A stretch of DNA of 64,000 nucleotides from Dietzia lutea. GTDB taxonomy: Bacteria > Actinomycetota > Actinomycetes > Mycobacteriales > Mycobacteriaceae. The stretch is from NCBI RefSeq assembly GCF_003096075.1, contig NZ_CP015449.1:2473001-2537000 (forward strand). Reading direction: 5' to 3'. Positions within the stretch are counted from its first letter, which is position 1. Every line of letters starts with the position of its first letter. Below are positions 8,629 to 17,073 of this stretch, one piece after another. The notes below the pieces were generated by a model. The model was not told the origin of the DNA and made no database searches. It worked only from the letters and a program-made list of their open reading frames with translations. The translations under genes were made by a program, and so were the position numbers.

Positions 8629-9750
8629 TCAGTCCTCGTGAACGATGATGCCGCGCACCATGCCCTCGCCGCCCGACTCCATCATCTCGTAGCCCTCGTT
8701 GACCTGGTCCAGGTTGAAGCGGTGGGTGACGAGCTCGTCGAGCTTGAGCTGCTTCTCGTCCCACAGACGCAGGATGTTGGGGATGTCGTGGAACGCGTTG
8801 GCCGAGCCGAAGAGCGATCCCTTGATGACCTTCTCGTACTGGGAGACGAACAGGCCGGTGAGGGTGATCGACTGGTTGTCGAGGCCGCCCATCGAGGTGA
8901 GCACCACGACGCCGCGCTTGCCGACCATGTCGACGGCGTCGGCCGTGACCTTGGCGTCGGCCACGCCGATCGTGATGATGGCCTTCTCCGCCATGAGGCC
9001 CCAGGTCATCGCGGGCAGCTCGGCCTTGGCCTGCTCGACGTCCGTGTAGACGTGGGTGGCGCCGAACTCCTTGGCCTTGGCGAGCTTGGTCTCGTCGGTG
9101 TCGATCGCGAGGATGAACCGGGCGCCGGCGTGCTTGGCGCCCTGGATCGCGTTGATGCCGATGCCGCCGATGCCGAAGACCACGACGGTGTCGCCGGCCT
9201 TGACGTCGGCGGAGTAGACCGCCGATCCCCACCCCGTGGTGACACCGCAGCCGACGAGCGCGGCGACCTCGAAGGGGATCCAGTCCTGGATCTTGACCAC
9301 CGAGTTCATGTTGGCCACGGTGTACTGCGAGAACGTCCCGAGCGTGCACATGGCGCCGGCGGTCTCGCCGCCTGCCAGAGCAAAGGGGTAACGACCGTCG
9401 GCCATGACGCCGAACGTGCCGTTCAGGCCGCCGTCGCAGAGGTTGGACATGCCGCGGGCGCACGCCGGGCATTTGCCGCACGCGGGGATGAACGAGCCCA
9501 CCACATGGTCACCGGGCTGGACGTGCGTGACGCCCTCACCGACGGCCTCGACCACGCCCGCGCCCTCGTGCCCCAGCACGATCGGGAGCCGACCGGGCAG
9601 GTCCCCGGTCCGCATGTGCAGGTCCGAGTGGCACAGGCCGGCGACCTTCCACTTGACCAGCACCTCACCGAAGTGGGGTCCGTCGAGCTCGGCCTCGACG
9701 ATCTCGAACGGCTTACCGAGCTCACGGGCGATTACGGCCTTGGTCTTCAC
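8629..9750 (-). CDS. NDMA-dependent zinc alcohol dehydrogenase, mycofactocin-associated type
   Basis: This 373-residue enzyme belongs to the zinc-containing medium-chain alcohol dehydrogenases. Catalytic-zinc ligands C40 (GLCHSDLH) and H61 (GHEGAG) and the structural-zinc cysteines C91, C94, C97 and C105 are all present. A Rossmann glycine motif (FGIGGIGINA) lies near residues 190-200. The overall pattern fits the Rxyl_3153-type family, whose members hold NAD(H) tightly and pass electrons to mycofactocin, or to NDMA in vitro. The mycofactocin cluster two genes away supports this. Two copies of a GAACGTGTTC box lie in its promoter. ATG 9750 has a good GGAGGG site upstream. Confidence 0.92.
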   Translation of the reverse strand: MKTKAVIARELGKPFEIVEAELDGPHFGEVLVKWKVAGLCHSDLHMRTGDLPGRLPIVLGHEGAGVVEAVGEGVTHVQPGDHVVGSFIPACGKCPACARGMSNLCDGGLNGTFGVMADGRYPFALAGGETAGAMCTLGTFSQYTVANMNSVVKIQDWIPFEVAALVGCGVTTGWGSAVYSADVKAGDTVVVFGIGGIGINAIQGAKHAGARFILAIDTDETKLAKAKEFGATHVYTDVEQAKAELPAMTWGLMAEKAIITIGVADAKVTADAVDMVGKRGVVVLTSMGGLDNQSITLTGLFVSQYEKVIKGSLFGSANAFHDIPNILRLWDEKQLKLDELVTHRFNLDQVNEGYEMMESGGEGMVRGIIVHED

Positions 9751-9792
9751 TGCGACTCCCTCCGGGCGCGACGGTGGTGACCCCCGTCACTG

Positions 9793-9802
9793 GAACGTGT
9801 TC
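9793..9802. promoter_or_regulatory. proximal GAACGTGTTC palindromic box, alcohol dehydrogenase promoter
   Basis: The near-perfect palindrome GAACGTGTTC, in the context tgGAACGTGTTCtcgt, ends 43 bases upstream of the dehydrogenase start. The same extended box occurs 38 bases upstream of the hydrolase gene start at 11403. The core has the AACnnGTT form used by TetR-family regulators such as KstR. The identity of the regulator is inference. Confidence 0.65.
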
Positions 9803-9846
9803 TCGTCACACTAACCCCGGTACTGACATCTGTGGGGTGGCTACAA

Positions 9847-9856
9847 GAACGTGTTC
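9847..9856. promoter_or_regulatory. distal GAACGTGTTC palindromic box, alcohol dehydrogenase promoter
   Basis: This second identical copy is centred 54 bases, about five helical turns, further from the start codon than the proximal box, so bound proteins would lie on the same face of the DNA. It is also 58 bases past the 3' end of trxA. Confidence 0.65.
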
Positions 9857-9913
9857 TCGCCTCGGAGGGAGCGCGGTGTCAGAGCCCAGGCGGCCGAACC
9901 CAGGCACCCGGCC

Positions 9914-10297
9914 TCAGGGCTGCGCGTCGCCCTGCTGGGCCTGCGCCTCCTCGACGGCCTTGCGGACCTCGTCCATGTCGAGTCCCTTGATCTGGTCGAC
10001 CAGGTCGTCCAGGGCCTGCTCCGGGATCGCACCCGAGTGACGGAACACGGCGATGCCCTCACGGAACGCCATGAGCGTCGGGATCGACTGGATCTGCAGC
10101 ATCGCGCCGAGCTGCTGCTCGGCGTCGGTGTCGACCTTGGCGAAGGTCACCTCGGGGTTCTTGCCCGAGACCTTCTCGTAGACCGGGCCGAAGGCCTTGC
10201 ACGGGCCACACCACTCGGCCCAGAAGTCCACCAGGACGATGTCGTTCTCGGTGACGGTCTTCTCGAACTCGGCGGTCGTGATGTCGACGGTGCTCAT
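9914..10297 (-). CDS. trxA: thioredoxin
   Basis: The 127-residue protein has the classical thioredoxin fold and the active site WCGPCK (C30, C33). The cis-proline segment SIPTLM is present. The C-terminus has about 20 extra residues rich in Gln, Glu and Ala. It reduces protein disulfides in the cytosol, recycled by a thioredoxin reductase not in this window. ATG 10297 is preceded by an AAGGAGGG ribosome binding site. It lies between two genes carrying the GAACGTGTTC box but has none itself. Confidence 0.95.
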   Translation of the reverse strand: MSTVDITTAEFEKTVTENDIVLVDFWAEWCGPCKAFGPVYEKVSGKNPEVTFAKVDTDAEQQLGAMLQIQSIPTLMAFREGIAVFRHSGAIPEQALDDLVDQIKGLDMDEVRKAVEEAQAQQGDAQP

Positions 10298-10388
10298 ACG
10301 AATGCCCTCCTTGCGCGTACGGGGCGACTCTCGACCCGTCTGCTCGTCGCCAGCCTACGGATCGCGCGGGCCGACGACGAGATTCCCC

Positions 10389-10420
10389 GGCCACCGATAC
10401 CCGTCTGGGTATCGGTGGCC
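10389..10420. terminator. perfect 14-bp hairpin between the hydrolase gene and trxA
   Basis: The arms ggccaccgataccc and gggtatcggtggcc pair perfectly across the 4-base loop gtct. The hairpin is 72 bases past the hydrolase stop and 92 bases before the trxA start, on the strand that transcribes both. No T-run follows. A terminator for the hydrolase gene is the simplest reading; an operator of trxA is the alternative. Confidence 0.7.
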
Positions 10421-10491
10421 ACTCATCCAGGGCAACGTACACGGGGTGGGGTTATTCCCCGGACACCCCCGCGCCGTGGCTTGTCCGCGAC

Positions 10492-11403
10492 TCAGCGGAG
10501 GGGTGGCGAGTCGAGCACCTCGGCCAGGAACCACTCGAGCTGGTCGAGGAACACCGCGTTGTCGTCGCCGGCGACCATGTGACCGGCGTCGGCGACCTCC
10601 GTGGTGTGGGCGTGCGGGAGCAGCTCGAGCAGATGCTGCACGGAGTCGTCGCTGACGATGTCCGAGGCCGACCCGCGGATGAGCAGGGTGGGCTGGGTGA
10701 TCTTCGGGACGAGCTCCTCGAAGAAGGCGTTGCCGATCTCGGTGTTGTCGGCCGAGGCGTTACCGGCGAAGCGCGGGTCCCAGTGCCAGTGCCACCGCCC
10801 GTCCTCGCGCAGACGCAGGTTCTTGCGCAGCCCCTCGGGGTTCGGGGGCCGCTTGCGGTGGGGCTGGTAGGCGGCGATCGCGTCCGCGGCCTCCTCGAGG
10901 CTCGCGAACCCGTTGAACCCGGAGCGCATGAACTCCCCCACCCTCTCGACGCCCTTGGCCTCGAGCCTGGGGGTGACGTCGACCAGGACGAGCGCGCGGG
11001 CGACGTCCTTACCGGTGCCCAGCGAGAGCATCGCGGTCATCCCGCCGAGCGACGCGCCGACGACGACCGGACGCCGCTCGGGGAACCGCTCCGCGACGAT
11101 CGCCTCGAGATCGGCGGCGAGGCGATGGATGTCGTAGTCGCCTTCCGGGTCCCAGTCGCTGTCTCCGTGTCCGCGCGCGTCCATCGCGGTGACGCGGTAG
11201 CCCTCGCCGGAGAGGCGGCGTGAGGCCCGGCTCCAGGCGTGGCGGGTCTGCGCACCGCCGTGGAGCATGAGGATCTCGTCGACGGCCTCGGTGGGCCGGC
11301 CGTCCGGTCCGTGCGGTTCCCACACCTCCCCGACCAGCCGGACACCGTCCTCGCGCTCGACCGCGAACTGCTGTGGCTCGACGGTGGTCTCAGTACTCGG
11401 CAT
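10492..11403 (-). CDS. alpha/beta hydrolase
   Basis: The 303-residue protein has the alpha/beta-hydrolase fold: oxyanion segment LMLHGGAQTRHAW, MDARGHGDSD strand-turn, nucleophile elbow GASLGG, and the catalytic His in ADAGHMV near residue 280. The acid is probably an Asp in GSASDIVSDD. There is no signal peptide, so it is cytosolic. The substrate is unknown. ATG 11403 was chosen because GGGAGG lies 9 bases upstream; a longer frame starting at 11430 lacks this. A GAACGTGTTC box in the promoter suggests co-regulation with the alcohol dehydrogenase. Confidence 0.9.
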   Translation of the reverse strand: MPSTETTVEPQQFAVEREDGVRLVGEVWEPHGPDGRPTEAVDEILMLHGGAQTRHAWSRASRRLSGEGYRVTAMDARGHGDSDWDPEGDYDIHRLAADLEAIVAERFPERRPVVVGASLGGMTAMLSLGTGKDVARALVLVDVTPRLEAKGVERVGEFMRSGFNGFASLEEAADAIAAYQPHRKRPPNPEGLRKNLRLREDGRWHWHWDPRFAGNASADNTEIGNAFFEELVPKITQPTLLIRGSASDIVSDDSVQHLLELLPHAHTTEVADAGHMVAGDDNAVFLDQLEWFLAEVLDSPPLR

Positions 11404-11440
11404 GTGCGCGCCTCCCGGGCCGTCGCCCACCCTCTCGGTG

Positions 11441-11450
11441 GAACGTGTTC
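11441..11450. promoter_or_regulatory. GAACGTGTTC palindromic box, hydrolase promoter
   Basis: This is the third copy of the box, again as tgGAACGTGTTCtcgt, 38 bases from the hydrolase start and inside the 57-base gap after mftG. Its position relative to the start codon nearly equals that of the proximal box at the alcohol dehydrogenase gene. Confidence 0.65.
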
Positions 11451-11460
11451 TCGTGTCGTT

Positions 11461-12735
11461 CTACCACGCCCGCTCGGCGGCCACCCGCGCGGCGAGCTCC
11501 TCGGCCACCGCGAGGACCGAGTAGTACGGACCGCACCGCGGCAGCGCCGGCAGGACCGACGCGTCGGCCACCCGCAACCCCTCCACCCCGTGCACGCGAC
11601 CGGAGTCGTCGCACACCTCCCCGATCCGCGCCGCGCCCGACAGGTGCTGGGAGGTCGAGCGGGTGACGGCGCCGTCGATGCCCAGGCGTTCCGCCACGAG
11701 CGCCGTCGCCTCGGCCAACGCGGTCGCGTCGCGCGGGTCGTCCGCGAGGTGCACGCTCCCGTCGGCGTGGACCCGCCCCCGGCCGACGGGGTTCATCAGC
11801 GCCACCCCGACACGGTGCGGCGCCTCCTCGAGGCCGGGGATCACGCGGTGCATCGGGACCGCGTAGGGGCGCACCTCGATCTCCGGCACCCACCCGCGCT
11901 CCCGCTCGGGGAGCTCGAGTCGGACCACGTGGGAGAGAAGGGGCGGCAGCCCGGCGGCCGCGGCGGCCAGGCCCGCGGGGACGTCCAGCAACAGCTCGGG
12001 ATGCTCCTGCACCCCGTCGCCGACCGGGTGGCCGCCGGCCCGGTCGATGCCGGAGCCCAGCAGGAGAACGGTCGTCCCGATCGTCCCCGCGCACAGCACC
12101 ACCTGGCGGGTGGTGATCTCCTCGTCGTCGTCGAGGGCCACGCCCACACACCGCCGGGCGCCTCCCGTTCCGCCGACGGCTCCACCCGCCCACGACAGTT
12201 CACGCACCGCGGCGCCGGCGCGCACCCGTACGCCCGCTCCGGCGGGGTCCCACGCGTCGAACGCCGTCACCCTCCGCTCCCCGCTGCGCGCCTGCGCGAC
12301 GGCCGCGACGCGACCGGGGAACGCGGCGGCGACCCACGCGGCGACCGGCCCCATCGGCGCCAGGCGGGGGCGCAGGCGCTCGGCCGCCCGCGCCAGCCCC
12401 ACCGCGTAGCGCCGGGGCCAGTCCGGTCCCCACGCCTCGAGATCCGCCGGCCGGGCGGGCGCGCAGTATCCCCCGTTCACCGCGCCGGACCCGCCGACCG
12501 TCCGGCCGCGGGGCAGCTCCAGAACCGCGTCCCCGAGCGTGGCGGGGTGGCGTGCGACCACGCGGGAGTCGGGGCCGATGTCGAGCAGGCCCGCGCGTGG
12601 GGAGGCGGCGGCCGTGCCGGCCTCGAGCAGCAGGACGTCCGCGCCCGCGTCGGCGAGCCGCCGGGCCACCACGCACCCGGCGGCGCCCGCACCGACCACC
12701 ACGACATCCGCGTCCCCGCCCGGGCCGCCGGTCAT
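11461..12735 (-). CDS. mftG: mycofactocin dehydrogenase MftG (GMC-type flavoprotein)
   Basis: The 424-residue protein is a glucose-methanol-choline oxidoreductase. The FAD-binding motif GAGAAG starts near residue 14, followed by LLLEAG. The GMC signature PRGRTVGGSGAVNGG and the C-terminal active-site region with SQHLSGA and the final VADASVLP block are present. In mycobacteria MftG reoxidises reduced mycofactocin and delivers the electrons toward the respiratory chain, which fits its place as last gene of the cluster. ATG 12735 overlaps the mftF stop (ATGA), so translation is coupled. It is rather short for a GMC enzyme, as expected for MftG. Confidence 0.9.
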   Translation of the reverse strand: MTGGPGGDADVVVVGAGAAGCVVARRLADAGADVLLLEAGTAAASPRAGLLDIGPDSRVVARHPATLGDAVLELPRGRTVGGSGAVNGGYCAPARPADLEAWGPDWPRRYAVGLARAAERLRPRLAPMGPVAAWVAAAFPGRVAAVAQARSGERRVTAFDAWDPAGAGVRVRAGAAVRELSWAGGAVGGTGGARRCVGVALDDDEEITTRQVVLCAGTIGTTVLLLGSGIDRAGGHPVGDGVQEHPELLLDVPAGLAAAAAGLPPLLSHVVRLELPERERGWVPEIEVRPYAVPMHRVIPGLEEAPHRVGVALMNPVGRGRVHADGSVHLADDPRDATALAEATALVAERLGIDGAVTRSTSQHLSGAARIGEVCDDSGRVHGVEGLRVADASVLPALPRCGPYYSVLAVAEELAARVAAERAW

Positions 12736-14225
12736 CGCGTGAGTTCCGGGCGCAGGGCGGCCGGGGAACGCTCCGTCACCGCCGAGCGCCAGACCCCCAC
12801 GCCGTACGCCAGGTCGTCCAAGCGGTGCAGCAGGACGTGCCCGACCGGCTCGTCGGTAGGCCACCGGCCCGGTTCCCGTGCGCTCCACCAGTGCCACAGG
12901 CCCTCCGCCGCGATCGCGACCGCGAGGCGTCGGCGCAGCGCCCGCGCGGTCCGGCCCCGCGACCCGGCGGTGAGCGCCAGCGCCGCCGCGGTGATCGGCC
13001 AATACGGGCGTAGGACCGCCTCCGGCAGCTGCCTGATCGACGCCCCTGCGCCGCGCGCGACGAGCTCGGCGGCCGCGCGTCCGTCGCCGGTCAGCGCACG
13101 CGTGCGCCACCACGCCCTGGTCACGGCACCGAGCGCTATCACCGTGCCGAGCGGGCTCGCGCTCCACACACCGACCGCCACGGCCAGCGACCATGGCGCG
13201 GCGACGGCGGGCGCGACGTCTGCGCCGTGGCGCACCGCAAGGGGCGCGGCTCCACGCCCGTAGTAGGCGCGGCGGGTCAGCAGCGCGCGCACCCCGGTGC
13301 GGTGCCGGTGTGCGACGCGGGCGGCGGGCTCGTAGCGGATCCGACCCCCGGCGTCGTCGATGCGCCAGCACAGGTCCACGTCCTCCGCGACGTGCATGCG
13401 CTCGTCGAACGGCCCCTCGCCCCCGCCGACGGGGACCGGGGGCAGCAGGTCGGGACGGACCGCGAGCGCCGCACTGGGCACGTACGCCACGCCCGTGCGC
13501 GGCCTCACCCGCGCCGGTTCGGGGCCCATGTCCAGCGCCGAGCGCGCCGTCTCGTAGCCGCGCACCCCGAACCGGCCGGGCTCGGCGGCGACGACGCGCG
13601 GCGCGACCGCCGCGACCAGCGGGTCGTCGAGGCGGGCGAGGAGGATGTCGAGCCAGCCCGGCAGCGGGAGGACGTCCGCGTCGAGGTACACCACCACGTC
13701 GGCGCCGGCCGCGACCGCAGCGGACGTGCCGGCGTTGCGCGCGGCCGCCGGGCCGCGGGAGTGGTCGTGGCGCAGGACGGTGGCGGGCGCAGCGGTGAGG
13801 GGCACCGCCAGCGGCGGGGTGGAGCCGTCGTCGACGACGACGAGGTGGGCGCCCCGCGCGAGTTCGGGGGCGAGGGCCCGCGCGAGGGCGGCGACCCCGT
13901 CCGCGTCGTCACGGACGGGGACCACCACGGCGACGCCGTCCAGCGGGCGGTCCGCGGACACCGGGCCGGCGGGATGGGCCATCCCCCGGTCGGTGAGTGC
14001 ACGGGCGAGCGCGGCCCCAGCGGGCGTGTCCGTCGCGACAGCCCGGCCCCCGTCCAGGAGGCCCGCCACCGACGGCGCGGGCGTGATGAGCGTGACCGGG
14101 TCGCCGCCCAGGACCCGCACGAGGCCGCCGCGTCGCAGGATCCGCGTCCGGCGGTCGAGCAGCACGTGCGGCCGGTCGGCGGTGGGTGCGGCGGCTGCGG
14201 GCGTGCGGTGTCCGGCTGGTCTCAT
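12732..14225 (-). CDS. mftF: mycofactocin glycosyltransferase MftF
   Basis: The 497-residue protein is a family 2 glycosyltransferase. The N-terminal part (about 1-85) resembles the MftF-specific region. The GT-A domain starts near residue 95 (GVAVVVPVRDD), with VVDDGS and the metal-binding YLDADVLP. EDVDLCWRI is the acceptor-site motif. Hydrophobic segments after residue 340 suggest membrane attachment. MftF adds a chain of beta-1,4-linked glucose to premycofactocin. ATG 14225 overlaps the mftE stop (ATGA), and its own stop overlaps mftG. Confidence 0.92.
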   Translation of the reverse strand: MRPAGHRTPAAAAPTADRPHVLLDRRTRILRRGGLVRVLGGDPVTLITPAPSVAGLLDGGRAVATDTPAGAALARALTDRGMAHPAGPVSADRPLDGVAVVVPVRDDADGVAALARALAPELARGAHLVVVDDGSTPPLAVPLTAAPATVLRHDHSRGPAAARNAGTSAAVAAGADVVVYLDADVLPLPGWLDILLARLDDPLVAAVAPRVVAAEPGRFGVRGYETARSALDMGPEPARVRPRTGVAYVPSAALAVRPDLLPPVPVGGGEGPFDERMHVAEDVDLCWRIDDAGGRIRYEPAARVAHRHRTGVRALLTRRAYYGRGAAPLAVRHGADVAPAVAAPWSLAVAVGVWSASPLGTVIALGAVTRAWWRTRALTGDGRAAAELVARGAGASIRQLPEAVLRPYWPITAAALALTAGSRGRTARALRRRLAVAIAAEGLWHWWSAREPGRWPTDEPVGHVLLHRLDDLAYGVGVWRSAVTERSPAALRPELTR

Positions 14226-14923
14226 CGGAGCATCCCGTCGTCGCCCGGGCGCCACCCCGCGAGCCGCGCGCGGGCGTCGGCCACCAGCAGGTCCCACAGC
14301 CGCTCGCCGTCCGCGGCCGTGGCGGTGGTGGGGTCCCCCAGGACGCCGGACGGACTCACTGCGGCGACCCCGCCGTCGCGCATGGCGGGCAGGATCTGCG
14401 GCAGCGGCCGGACGCAGCCGCGGGCCGCGAGATCGACGCGCACGAGGTCCGCGTGCAGGTGCAGCATGAGCGAGGTCTCGGCGTGCCCTGCGTGGGTGTC
14501 GCGGGCGTCCTCGGCGGTGCGGCATGACAGCCACGCGACGTCGCGGCCCTCGTGCCGCAATCGCGGGATCGCGCGGCGGAGGGCGTCGACGTTGCCGCCG
14601 TGACCGTTGACCACGAGCAGTCGGTCCGCCCACGAGGACACGGACCTGCCGAACTCGAGGATCACCTCGCCGAGCGCCGCTGTCCCGATGGAGACGGTCC
14701 CCGCGAACGACTGGTGCTCCCCGCTCGAGCCGTAGGCCAGGGCGGGCAGCACGCGGGCGGTGACGCCGGCCGCCGCGTCGGCGACGGCGCGGGCCGTTGC
14801 CTCGGCGAGGAGGGTGTCGGTCTCCGGCGGCAGGTGCGGACCGTGCTGCTCGGTGGCCCCGAGTGGCAGCACGGCGAGCACGCCGCCGCCCGGCCGTCCG
14901 GCCGCGTCGATCGCGCCCGTCAT
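14222..14923 (-). CDS. mftE: mycofactocin precursor peptidase MftE (creatininase family)
   Basis: The 233-residue protein has the creatininase metal-binding motifs TEQHGPHLPPETD (near 24-36), NGHGGN and AGHAETS. MftE releases the C-terminal Val-Tyr-derived product from the modified MftA peptide, leaving AHDP for MftD. Its length is usual for the family. It lies downstream of an SDR gene that separates it from mftD by about 870 bases, and overlaps mftF at its 3' end. ATG 14923 is 6 bases past the SDR stop. Confidence 0.93.
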   Translation of the reverse strand: MTGAIDAAGRPGGGVLAVLPLGATEQHGPHLPPETDTLLAEATARAVADAAAGVTARVLPALAYGSSGEHQSFAGTVSIGTAALGEVILEFGRSVSSWADRLLVVNGHGGNVDALRRAIPRLRHEGRDVAWLSCRTAEDARDTHAGHAETSLMLHLHADLVRVDLAARGCVRPLPQILPAMRDGGVAAVSPSGVLGDPTTATAADGERLWDLLVADARARLAGWRPGDDGMLR

Positions 14924-14929
14924 GTCGGG

Positions 14930-15745
14930 TCAGACCTTGATCGCGCCCATGTCGACGGTGAAGGTCGAGGCGGTGATGGTGCGCGAGGCGTCCGACGCGA
15001 GGAATAGCACCGAGTCGGAGATGTCATCGGTGCTGGCCATGCCCATGCCCAGGATCGGGGTGAAGTGCGGCAGGAACTGCGGCATGTTGTTGAACACCTC
15101 GAGCGCGTCGGGGTCCTCGGCACCCATCGGCGTCTGCACGCCGTAGGGGTGGATCGTGTTGACCCGGATGCCGTGTTCACCGAGTTCCTTCGCGGCGGTC
15201 TGCGCGAGGCCCACCACGCCGTACTTGGAGGCCGAGTACGGGGATTGCACCGGCATGGCCTTGAGGCCCGCCACCGAACTGACCAGGATGATCGAGCCGC
15301 CGTTGCCCGCCTCGAGCATGTGCGGGATCGTGGCCCTGAGGGTCTTCCAGTACCCGGTGAGGTTGATGTCGATGGTGTCCTGCCACTGCTGCTCGTCGAG
15401 CTCCCAGACCTTGCCCCAGTTGCAGATGCCGGCGTTGGCGATCACCACGTCCAGACGCCCGCCGAAGCGCTCCACGCCGCGCGCGATGAGATCCTGCTGG
15501 AACGCCAGGTCCCGCACGTCCCCGACCTCCGCGCAGATCTCCCCGCCCTCGGCCTCGACGCGCTCGATGGTGTCGGCCAGGTCGTCCTCGGTGGCGGTCC
15601 GGTACTTGACGTACTCGGACGGCGCCGCGCACAGGTCGAGGCCGATGATCTTGGCGCCCTCGCGGGCGAACCGGATGGCGTGCTTGCGGCCCTGGCCGCG
15701 GGCCACGCCGGTGATGTAGACGACCTTGCCGTCGAAATCTCCCAT
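14930..15745 (-). CDS. mycofactocin-coupled SDR oxidoreductase
   Basis: This 271-residue short-chain dehydrogenase has the cofactor motif TGVARGQGR (TGxxxGxG) with the RGQGRKHA signature of mycofactocin-coupled SDRs, IANAGI, catalytic Ser at LVSSVAG, and YSASK. An extended segment after the first strand (about residues 40-60) is where this subfamily has an insertion thought to cover a non-exchangeable nicotinamide. Its position inside the biosynthetic operon, between mftD and mftE, supports a role as a mycofactocin-using alcohol dehydrogenase. ATG 15745 has a GGAGG site. Substrate unknown. Confidence 0.92.
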   Translation of the reverse strand: MGDFDGKVVYITGVARGQGRKHAIRFAREGAKIIGLDLCAAPSEYVKYRTATEDDLADTIERVEAEGGEICAEVGDVRDLAFQQDLIARGVERFGGRLDVVIANAGICNWGKVWELDEQQWQDTIDINLTGYWKTLRATIPHMLEAGNGGSIILVSSVAGLKAMPVQSPYSASKYGVVGLAQTAAKELGEHGIRVNTIHPYGVQTPMGAEDPDALEVFNNMPQFLPHFTPILGMGMASTDDISDSVLFLASDASRTITASTFTVDMGAIKV

Positions 15746-15790
15746 GGAGGAGGTGTCCTTTTCTCTGGGTTCTCGTGGGGTGGTGACGGG

Positions 15791-17014
15791 TCAGGCGCCG
15801 AGGCGGCGCATGAAGCCCTCGGGGATGACGTAGTCGTCGCGGCTCAGCTCGGAGATCGACGACTTGCTCAGCCCGATGAGGCTGGAGTCCAGACCGGAGC
15901 GCATGATGTCGAGGACGTTCTCCACGCCGGCCTGCCCGTTGGCGCCCAGGCCCCAGAGGTAGGCGCGGCCGATCATCACCGCGCGGGCGCCGAGCGCGAG
16001 CGCCTTGGCCACGTCCGAGCCGCGGCGGATACCGCCGTCGAGCAGCACCTCCACCCGGTCGCCGACCTCGTCGACGATCGGCGCGAGGCAGCGGATAGAG
16101 GCGGGGGTCGCATCGAGGTTGTTGCCGCCGTGGTTGGACACCGAGATCGCCGTGACCCCGGCGTCGACGGCCCGCTTGGCGTCGTCGATGCGGGTGATGC
16201 CCTTGAGCATGACCGGGCCGTCGTAGTTCTCCACGACCCAGGCGATGTCCTCCCACGTGGCCGGCGGGGTGTTCATCCACTCGCCGTAGGCGCCGAAGAA
16301 GGAGGGCCCCATCTCGCCCTGGTTGACAAGGTTGGGGGTCGTCAGGTCCGGGAAGCGCTTGTTGACCACCACGTCGCGGGCCCACTCGGCCGCCCAGCGC
16401 GGCCGCACGGCGATCTGCGGGGCGAGGGTGACCAGCGCCTTGGCGTCGAGGGTCTCGGGGATGGCCGGGCTCCCCCAGTCCCGTCCCATCGAGAACGACC
16501 AGTCCGTGGTGAGGATGACCCCGGCCGCGCCGGCGGCCTTGGCGCGCTCGAGCCGGCGCAGGACCTGCTCCTTGCCGCCCAGCCAGTACACCTGGAAGAA
16601 GGTCTGTGGGTTGGCCGCGATGACCTCCTCGATGGGCTTGGAGGCGAACGAGCTCAGGCCCATCGCGGTGCCGCGGGCGGCCGCCGCACGGGCGACGTCG
16701 ACCTCCCCGTCCGGGGTGACCGCCTGCACGCCGGTGGGCGAGATCATCACCGGCAGACTGATGGGCTGACCCATCACCGTGGTGGCCATGTCGCGGTCCT
16801 GCTTGGCGCCGATGACGTGCGGCTTGGGCTCGAGTTCGGAGAACGCGTCCATGTTGTCGCGGATCGTCACGCCCGCCTCGCTGCCACCGACGAGCGCCAT
16901 GTACACGCTCTTGGGCAGCTTCTTCTTCGCTCGACGCTGTGCCTCGGCGACGGACTCGAACCACGGGTTCTGCCGCCAGGGGTTGGCCTCGGCGATCTTG
17001 GACAGACGGGACAC
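15791..17014 (-). CDS. mftD: premycofactocin synthase MftD (FMN-dependent alpha-hydroxy-acid oxidase family)
   Basis: The 407-residue protein has the FMN-binding alpha/beta barrel of the lactate-oxidase family: PVMISPTGVQ near the N-terminus, the catalytic His region SNHGGNNLD, and the flavin phosphate loop DGGIRRGSDV followed by GRAYLWGL. MftD converts AHDP to premycofactocin, giving the redox-active alpha-keto amide. The start GTG 17014 was chosen because AGGAGG lies 11 bases before it and VSRLSKIAEAN begins the conserved N-terminus; the frame stays open much further upstream but inside mftC. Confidence 0.94.
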   Translation of the reverse strand: MSRLSKIAEANPWRQNPWFESVAEAQRRAKKKLPKSVYMALVGGSEAGVTIRDNMDAFSELEPKPHVIGAKQDRDMATTVMGQPISLPVMISPTGVQAVTPDGEVDVARAAAARGTAMGLSSFASKPIEEVIAANPQTFFQVYWLGGKEQVLRRLERAKAAGAAGVILTTDWSFSMGRDWGSPAIPETLDAKALVTLAPQIAVRPRWAAEWARDVVVNKRFPDLTTPNLVNQGEMGPSFFGAYGEWMNTPPATWEDIAWVVENYDGPVMLKGITRIDDAKRAVDAGVTAISVSNHGGNNLDATPASIRCLAPIVDEVGDRVEVLLDGGIRRGSDVAKALALGARAVMIGRAYLWGLGANGQAGVENVLDIMRSGLDSSLIGLSKSSISELSRDDYVIPEGFMRRLGA

Positions 17015-17073
17015 GGTGGGGGTTCCTCCTACGGGATTCGGTCCGGGGGCGCGGGTCGGCTCGGGACGCGCGG

